From positions 62,001 through 126,000 of the forward strand of contig JACEEZ010020909.1 in assembly GCA_016584305.1 (NCBI GenBank): 64,000 nt of DNA, read 5' to 3'. Below, one piece after another: positions 59,006 to 64,000 of the stretch; the stretch's first letter is position 1; each line of letters starts with the position of its first letter. The notes beneath the pieces were generated by a model, which saw only the letters and a list, made by a program, of their open reading frames with translations, was not told the DNA's origin and did no database searches. The DNA comes from Chionoecetes opilio. Lineage: Eukaryota > Arthropoda > Malacostraca > Decapoda > Majidae. Both the position numbers and the translations under genes were made by a program.

Positions 59006-59975
59006 CACTGGTACCTTGACTTACGAGTGCACCAACTTACGAGTTTTCCGAGTTACGAGCAGTCGCTCGGTCGATTTTTTGCTTTGAGTTGCGAGCCAAA
59101 ATCCGAGTTACGAGCGAGCTTCAGATACGCCGCCGCTAGTTGGCGCAGCGAACACCACAACATCCGCCCAGCATCCCGCGTATCTGACGCAGCAGCATAC
59201 GAAGGTTTTGCTGGAAATTGGTACTCTGGAGGAGCCAGAGGCGGAGGAGGTTATCTATACAAGTGAGATAAAGGAAATGTTGGGCATGTGGGAGGGACTT
59301 TCAGAGTTTATTGAAAGGAAACAACGCCCAGGAAAAGTTGCAACTGGTCGTGCGTCTGCGCTATATAAGGACACTTGCCTAACTCATTTCCGAAACATTC
59401 TGAAAGGGAGGATAAAACAAACCTCCTTGGACAGGTTTTTATTGAAACGCCCTGCAGATGAAAGTGAGGAAAGCATGGCGAAAAGGACAAAAATCAGTGA
59501 AGAAGATTAAGTTAAGCGAAAGTAAAGTGAATTTTTTTTTTTTTTTAATTCAGCAATTAAGTTCAGCGATAAAGTGTAGCATTAAGAGTGTAGCGAGTAA
59601 GTAAATTAAGAGATTAAGCGATAGAGTTTATGACGAAAGAAAGCGACCGAAAAAGCACAAAACTAACTCCTCCAATCTCATCCAGTATCTTCCGTTAGCC
59701 CAAGTCATCTGATCTCCAAGGTAAATACACTTTTTAAAACCAGTTTATTTCTTTACATTCTCTTTTATTATGTTTTTATACAATATTTATCATTTATAAA
59801 TAAATTTTTCTTATTTAAAAACACGTAACAAAATATTGGGGTGTTTTTTTGGGGCTGAAACGGATTAATGGTATTTCAATTAATTTCAATTGGGAAAATT
59901 GATTTGATATACGAGCAAATTGAGTTACGAGCTCGATCAATGAACGAATTAAACTCGTAAGCTAAGGTACCACTG
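59006..59975 (+). mobile_element. P8 Tigger-like element, 970 bp
   Basis: The left end CACTGGTACCTTGACTTACG and the right end reversed, CAGTGGTACCTTAGCTTACG, are flanked by TA (59,004-59,005 and 59,976-59,977). The subterminal regions repeat TTACGAG. The interior encodes the C-terminal end of a transposase. Its small size and the missing DDE core make it an internally deleted derivative. Confidence 0.85.
59208..59510 (+). pseudogene. Tigger/pogo transposase C-terminal remnant
   Basis: The frame has EIKEMLGMWEGLSEFIERKQ, then VATGRASALYKDTCLTHFRN and ILKGRIKQTSLDRFLLKRPA. The ending KQTSLDRFL before an acidic or basic tail is characteristic of Tigger transposase C-termini (KQxTLDxFF). The N-terminal HTH/CENP-B DNA-binding region and the DDE catalytic domain are missing. 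Confidence 0.75.
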
Positions 59976-59977
59976 TA

Positions 59978-60760
59978 GTGTAATTGAGAGTTCACTCAAG
60001 GAGAGCAGAGTCCAGCTTGATTGGAAAAGAGCAAATATTGTGCCAATTCACAAAGGAGGAGACAAAGAAGAACCATTAAATTACAGGCCAGTATCATTAA
60101 CAAGTGTAGTGGCAAAAATGTGTGAAAATTTTTTGAAGGACAGATGGTTGAAAAATTTGGAAGAGACAAACACAGGTGGCCTGTTTGGATTTAGAGGAGG
60201 AATGTCATATACATACAACGAATTTATTAAGCTTTTACTCGAGAGTGATCGATGTGACACAGGAAAGAGAGGGGTGGGTCGATTGCATATACTTGGACCT
60301 AAAGAAGGCATTTGACAAGGTACCTCATAAGAGACTGCTCTGGAAGCTAGAACATGTAGGAGGATTGAAGGGTGGTTTGCTGAAGTGGATGGAAGACTTT
60401 TTGAGCAACAGAGAGATGAGAACAGTAATAAAAGATCAGAAGTCAGAATGGTGCAGTGTGATAAGTGGAGTTCCTCAAGGATCAGTATTGGCCCCAGTGA
60501 TGTTCTTGGTCTATATAAATGATATGACAGAGGGAGTGAACAGTTATATGAGTTTATTCGCTGATGATGCTAAATTACTAAGAATAATAGAAAGTAAAGA
60601 GGACTGTGAGGATTTAAAAAAGGATCTAGATAAGATTTTCAGATGGAGTCAATTAAGGGAAATGGGGTTTAACCCGCTGGATCCTAGCGACGCATGTGAT
60701 GCGTCAGGTATGTATGTAATGCCTAGTCCCAGCGACGCAACGTGTGTGTCCACCATTTAA
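59978..60760 (+). pseudogene. LINE-A RT, continuation
   Basis: The frames give MPIHKGGDKEEPLNYRPVSL (60,040), then from about 60,176 CHIHTTNLLSFYSRVIDVTQ, YLDLKKAFDKVPHKRLLWKL, SGVPQGSVLAPVMFLVYIND and SLFADDAKLLRIIESKED, ending at FRWSQLREMGFN before the insertion at TTAA. Catalytic Asp residues are intact. The frame at 60,040 ends before the second, so at least one indel separates them. Confidence 0.85.
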
Positions 60761-61320
60761 AAATCTGTTACGCGGCTTCTATGTCAAGGAATGACCTGAA
60801 AATGGTATGGGGCACTGCTTGATATGTGGAACAACAGTGGCGGTACCCGGCAGCTGCGTGGGTTCGCCGCCCGGGTATGGGTGGGTGGATTAGAAGCTCG
60901 AGCTTATCCACTTTTTTCGCCGGGTATTTGGTCTGTATTTACTCCGGTCGTATGGTAGCTAGTGGCTTGAAATTTGTGTGGGATACTTGTAAGTGTGTTT
61001 CAATACGTAGTGATACTCGGCAACCCCTTCAGTTCTTCGGGCCTATCTCTGGTGTAAGGGAGCGAGATAAAATCACTATACCCGCTTATCGCACACGACT
61101 TTAGACCTTATTTACTCTTGTTCTATGGTAGCTATTGACTTCAGATTGGTATGGGATATCCCTTATATACGTGGCAACCCTCAAGTATAGGCTTGGAAGT
61201 CCTGTTTGTAGAGTGTGGGAGTGGCTGAGTGTCCGTGTGTACGTGTGTTATGCTGGGGTACAAATCCACCCTGGTCGCCTGTCTCCATGGTTACATGTAG
61301 CGCCCCCCAAATAAGTGGGA
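60669..61320. mobile_element. Possible piggyBac-like left end at TTAA
   Basis: LINE-A is interrupted at TTAA (60,669-60,672), where intact copies read GAGTTTAATGCTAAAAAG. The inserted side starts CCCGCTGGATCCTAGCGACG with an internal GACGCA..TGCGTC inverted pair and a further AGCGACGCAACG word at 60,732. TTAA targets and CCC starts are typical of piggyBac elements. The matching right end and the resumed LINE-A were not found in the window, so the element may run past it. The open frame at 60,826-61,104 has no recognised domain. Confidence 0.4.
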
Positions 61321-61470
61321 AAAAAAAAGGTTATAAGATTAAGAGAATAGGTCAGAACTAATGGGTGTAAAAGATAACAACTCGTTATCTTTTCCTTCGT
61401 ATATTGTCTGTTTACTGACAAACCAGTAATTAATTCCCTTCCTTACCTAAATCATTAACATATTTCTCCA
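61321..61470. other. Unclassified
   Basis: No feature was recognised. An AGATAACAACTCGTTATCT inverted word lies at 61,372-61,390. Confidence 0.3.
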
Positions 61471-61688
61471 CTTAATAATATGCTTAATGCTAACCACATC
61501 GACACGACGCTAGTATTAGCTCGTGCTCACGAACGTAATCATATGTACCCTCTCTAATCATAAATCATTAACGTATCTCTCCTTACTGTAATAATATGCT
61601 TAATGCTAACCACATCGACACGACGCTAGTATTAGCTCGTGCTCACGAACGTAATCATATGTACACTCTCTAAACCTAAATCATTTCC
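61448..61688. repeat. Two tandem units of about 120 bp
   Basis: The segment with CTTAATGCTAACCACATCGA, ACGCTAGTATTAGCTCGTGC and CACGAACGTAATCATATGTA occurs twice in direct order with only a few differences. Confidence 0.85.
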
Positions 61689-62285
61689 CGTCACTGAAAG
61701 TTGTTGAGTCAAGTATCAATGTCCACACACTCCAGCTGTAAGACTAATCCTTAGCTGTAATCCTGGTGTTCACTCAAAAGCATTCACAGGTGCTCCTCCC
61801 CAGCTCATCCAGCTGCCTCCTCCAGCCGTCTTTTCCACATCCACCTGGGACCCTATGAATAACACCTTCCATTAGTTCTCATGTTATCACAGATATAATC
61901 AATGAATCACATCTACATCTCTACCAACACCTTGTCCCTGAACATACCTTTTCCAAGGGTGAAAACCACACCTCCCCTGTCCGACTCGACACTTTGACTC
62001 CTGGACCGCTACAAAACTAATATGGCGTCTCCCTCCCTCCTTGCCTTAGCCAGCTGACATGGCCAGGTATCGCCGGTATAAAAATATATCACAATATATT
62101 TTTATATAGTGATTCAGAACTGAGGAGTGGAGGAAAATTACTCACCTTGTTTCTCGACATTTATATATTACTTTACCCACTCCCATTCAACGTAAACTCT
62201 TCGTCAGTCATGGGTCAAAAGTTTTAACCCATTTTTCCGCGTTACACTATACTAAGCAGGAAGGTAGGAAGACGTGTCCCGTACG
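61689..62285. other. Unclassified
   Basis: No gene or known repeat was recognised. Sequence is of mixed composition. Confidence 0.3.
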
Positions 62286-62913
62286 TCTCTTATGGGAGGC
62301 GTTAGCAGAGTGGGTAGCGTCAAGATATATGTCAAGCTCGAGCACGAGCTTGACAGATGACCTACAAAGCGATACTAAGCAGAAAAGGTCACAAGAAGAA
62401 GAAAAAGAAGTCTCCGAGTGGCGTCCTCGGTGACCCGAGTTCGATCCTTGATGAGGGCTGTAAAATCCACTTTAAATCTTTCTCTGCACCGTTGAGTGCC
62501 CTAAGAACACCCACACGCTGCCCATTAACTCTACCTTCGATTGCGAGTGCATCGGAGGACACAGGGGGGGCATGAGCCTCTAATCACAGGCGTCACTATA
62601 GAAATTCTGTCTGCGCCACCACAGGCAAGTGCCAACCATCACAGCCCTTAAGTTAACCTCCAGGGCCTACCATCGCACCCCTGGAGGTTACTGCCTAACG
62701 GCGCCGTAGGCACACACACACACACTTTATAAAAATAAAAAAATAAAAAAAATAAAAAAATAAAAAAAAGTACAAAGCAACGTGAAACTCGGGGATATAA
62801 TGCGCGAAAGTCAGGGATATAATGCGCAAAAGTCGGGATGATAAGAATTTAGGACTCAGCACGAAACTCGAGGATCGCAAAACTCGCATAGCGTGAAACT
62901 CGGGAGGGTAGTG
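62286..62913. mobile_element. P1 fragment with SINE and terminal end
   Basis: It contains the SINE on the + strand (62,293-62,710), (CA)n, an ATAAAA repeat (62,729-62,768), and the P1 terminal words GCGAAAGTCGGG and ACTCGAGGATCGC, finishing CTCGGGAGGGTAGTG before TA. The other P1 half is absent. Confidence 0.8.
62293..62710 (+). repeat. tRNA-derived SINE with an 88-bp insert in its head
   Basis: The head GGGAGGCGTTAGCAGAGTGG carries the A box. The B-box word GAGTTCGATCC is at about 62,439. Between them 62,322-62,409 is inserted, with GTC on both sides (62,319-62,321 and 62,410-62,412). The insert carries P1-derived words (ACCTACAAAGCGATACT, GTCACAAGAAGAAG) and an AGCTCGAGCACGAGCT inverted word. 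The SINE body and the GCCGTAGGCACACA end are intact. Confidence 0.75.
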
Positions 62914-63690
62914 TAACATGATTTGTGTTGGGGTCGCTGCCGTGTGTGTTCCTTAGATGGTTCGGTGTTTCGAGCGTGTTGTCTAGCTACCGTGCACAGG
63001 TTGCCCTTTATCCAAGATGCTATTTTGTTGGCTCGATGGCTTAGCTAGGCCGCAAATTAGCTTTCTGCGCTCGAGCTTAGTGTATGGAAGGCATATTTCC
63101 TTGTCGTTCCCTCCTCACCCCGCCGACCTCGGTTCATGTTTTGACTTCTGGGGCCAAGTCACAGGGTAATGAGTGTATGGGGTGGTTTCTGCCCCCTCTG
63201 GGTTTTCAGGAGGTTTTATGGGTCCCATTAGTTAACCCGCTGTGTATCCACATTTTACTTTGTGTCCCCTGGTGCTCTCGGTGTTTTCCGAGTTTCATGC
63301 CGCATGCTCATGTTAATCCTTCCTTGACAGCCCACGTATCTAGATGGCGCTGTACCTCTGGCTAGTGGTGTGTAGTGGTGCGGGTCATGTGAGTGTGGCA
63401 GCTGCACACGTCATCGTCAGGGCCCAGGCTTTCCCCCCTCGCTTGGTGTGTTGGGTAGATTCGTGGTCCGGTTCCCCCTGGTATGCCGTGGCCTCCGGTG
63501 TCCCCTGTGTCGCTTCTTTTGGCGCCGGGTGCCTCACCTCACCCTTCGGAGGTTGTGAGCTTCACCTGTACCGCCCAACCATTCTAGGCGTTGGTTGTGC
63601 TCGTCTCTGCTGTGCAAGGGGGATGCGTCCCCTGTCTCCTCTAAGGGCGGGTATGGCGCGTGTCCTATAACACCCCCGCGCGGGAAGAGA
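62914..63690. other. Unclassified GC-richer stretch
   Basis: Open frames of 90-108 codons at 63,084-63,365 and 63,344-63,670 overlap and show no domain, no splice-site support and unusual Cys/Trp/Pro content. No repeat from this window was seen. It may be the start of the minisatellite neighbourhood. Confidence 0.3.
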
Positions 63691-64000
63691 GCACCTCACC
63701 ATGATGCGTTGCCTCCACACCTACAGGGAGCGTCGCCTCATCACGAGGGGGCGTTGCCTCATCCCTGGAGTGTGTCGCCTCCCCTCACGGAGAGTGCGTC
63801 GCATCGTCACTGGAGGGCGTTGCCTGCTTCGCTTCCACACCTGCCGAGGTTGTCACCACGCCAGCTGGGAGAGTCGCCTCATCACCAACTGGGTGTGTTG
63901 CCTTGTCACCAGCTGGGGGCATCGCTTCCCCACAGGAGTGTGTCACCTCTGCACCTGCTGTGGGCGTCGCTTCGTCCCAGAGTAGCGTTGCCTCCACGCC
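63691..64000. repeat. Degenerate minisatellite, about 27-30 bp unit
   Basis: Words of the form GCGTTGCCTC or GTGTCGCCTC recur every 27-30 bases up to the right edge, separated by CATCAC-type and GGAG-type words. The period being often a multiple of three opens long frames on both strands. The tract is cut by the window edge. Confidence 0.7.

Larger units (their letters stand above)
56600..60672 (+). mobile_element. LINE-A, nearly full length, with Tigger insertion
   Basis: The copy includes ORF1 (from about 56,668), the EN (from about 57,585), the RT region (from 58,711) and a Tigger-like element at 59,006-59,975. It resumes at 59,978 and is cut at 60,672 by a further insertion at TTAA. It is the only copy in the window with ORF1. 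Frame damage increases after about 58,400. Confidence 0.85.

Noticed and set aside
60826..61104. 92-codon frame as a piggyBac transposase part
   Set aside because: No catalytic Asp motif or similarity could be recognised, and the frame may be incidental.
63084..63670. Two overlapping frames as a host gene
   Set aside because: They lack domains and splice sites, and their composition is skewed in the way expected of GC-richer non-coding DNA.

Overview
This is a repeat-dominated window of animal nuclear DNA. It has no rRNA, tRNA gene, operon or CRISPR array. The reverse transcriptase families, the very dense TA-flanked inverted-repeat elements and the abundance of (AC)n microsatellites suggest a decapod crustacean such as a crab. 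That assignment is an inference from recalled repeat families and was not tested by a search. Almost everything that can be supported is mobile DNA. The host-gene signal is limited to a few short exon-like segments on the + strand: 19,163-19,310, 19,649-19,677, 19,757-19,793, 28,247-28,331 with its copy at 35,468-35,552, and 56,474-56,590. None of these could be named.

Working names used below. LINE-A and LINE-B are related APE-endonuclease plus RT elements without RNase H. They have a coiled-coil ORF1, and their 3' tails lie against (AC)n. LINE-C is a second APE/RT-type LINE with a poly(A) tail. LINE-D carries RT, RNase H and a CCHC-like C-terminus. LINE-E is an RTE-like element with an (ATTG)n tail. 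P1 to P8 are inverted-repeat families, mostly flanked by TA as in Tc1/mariner/pogo elements. P1 starts CAGTACCCTCC, P2 CACACAACCCTCG, P3 CAGGAGAACCTC, P4 TACCGTATTTGCC, P5 CAGGGAGGTCCCG, P6 CACTAAAACCC, P7 CAATAAACCCTTCAT and P8 CACTGGTACCTTG (Tigger-like). A tRNA-derived SINE recurs mostly inside P1.

Layout. Bases 1-18,500 hold an error-rich LINE-A copy, P5, P2, P1, simple-sequence tracts, LINE-D, LINE-C and LINE-B pieces, another P2, and a deep nest (P2 containing P3 containing P4). Homopolymer-length damage is conspicuous here. Bases 18,800-20,330 look single-copy and contain exon-like segments. Bases 20,755-35,795 hold a LINE-E split by P1, followed by a tail-to-tail series of LINE-C, two LINE-A and one LINE-B fragments ending just before a candidate exon. 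Almost all of this is present twice as a 7.2 kb direct tandem duplication (21,369-28,572 and 28,593-35,795). Bases 35,800-41,460 hold P6, a Tc1-like deletion derivative, a large foldback palindrome, and P2 abutting P7. Bases 41,460-47,170 hold LINE-E, a long LINE-B interrupted by P1, and a P1 half. Bases 47,216-50,000 are LINE-D. Bases 50,347-60,672 hold P2, a SINE, and three LINE-A copies interrupted by P5, by a solo LTR and by a Tigger-like element. From 60,669 there is a possible piggyBac-like end, then poorly classified DNA ending in a minisatellite at the right edge.

The main biological stories are three. LINE-A and LINE-B appear to land repeatedly in (AC)n microsatellites. Non-autonomous TA-flanked elements have taken up the 3' module of LINE-D and amplified it. 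An intron upstream of a candidate exon has been used as a repeated landing site. The 7.2 kb duplication could be real or an assembly artefact.
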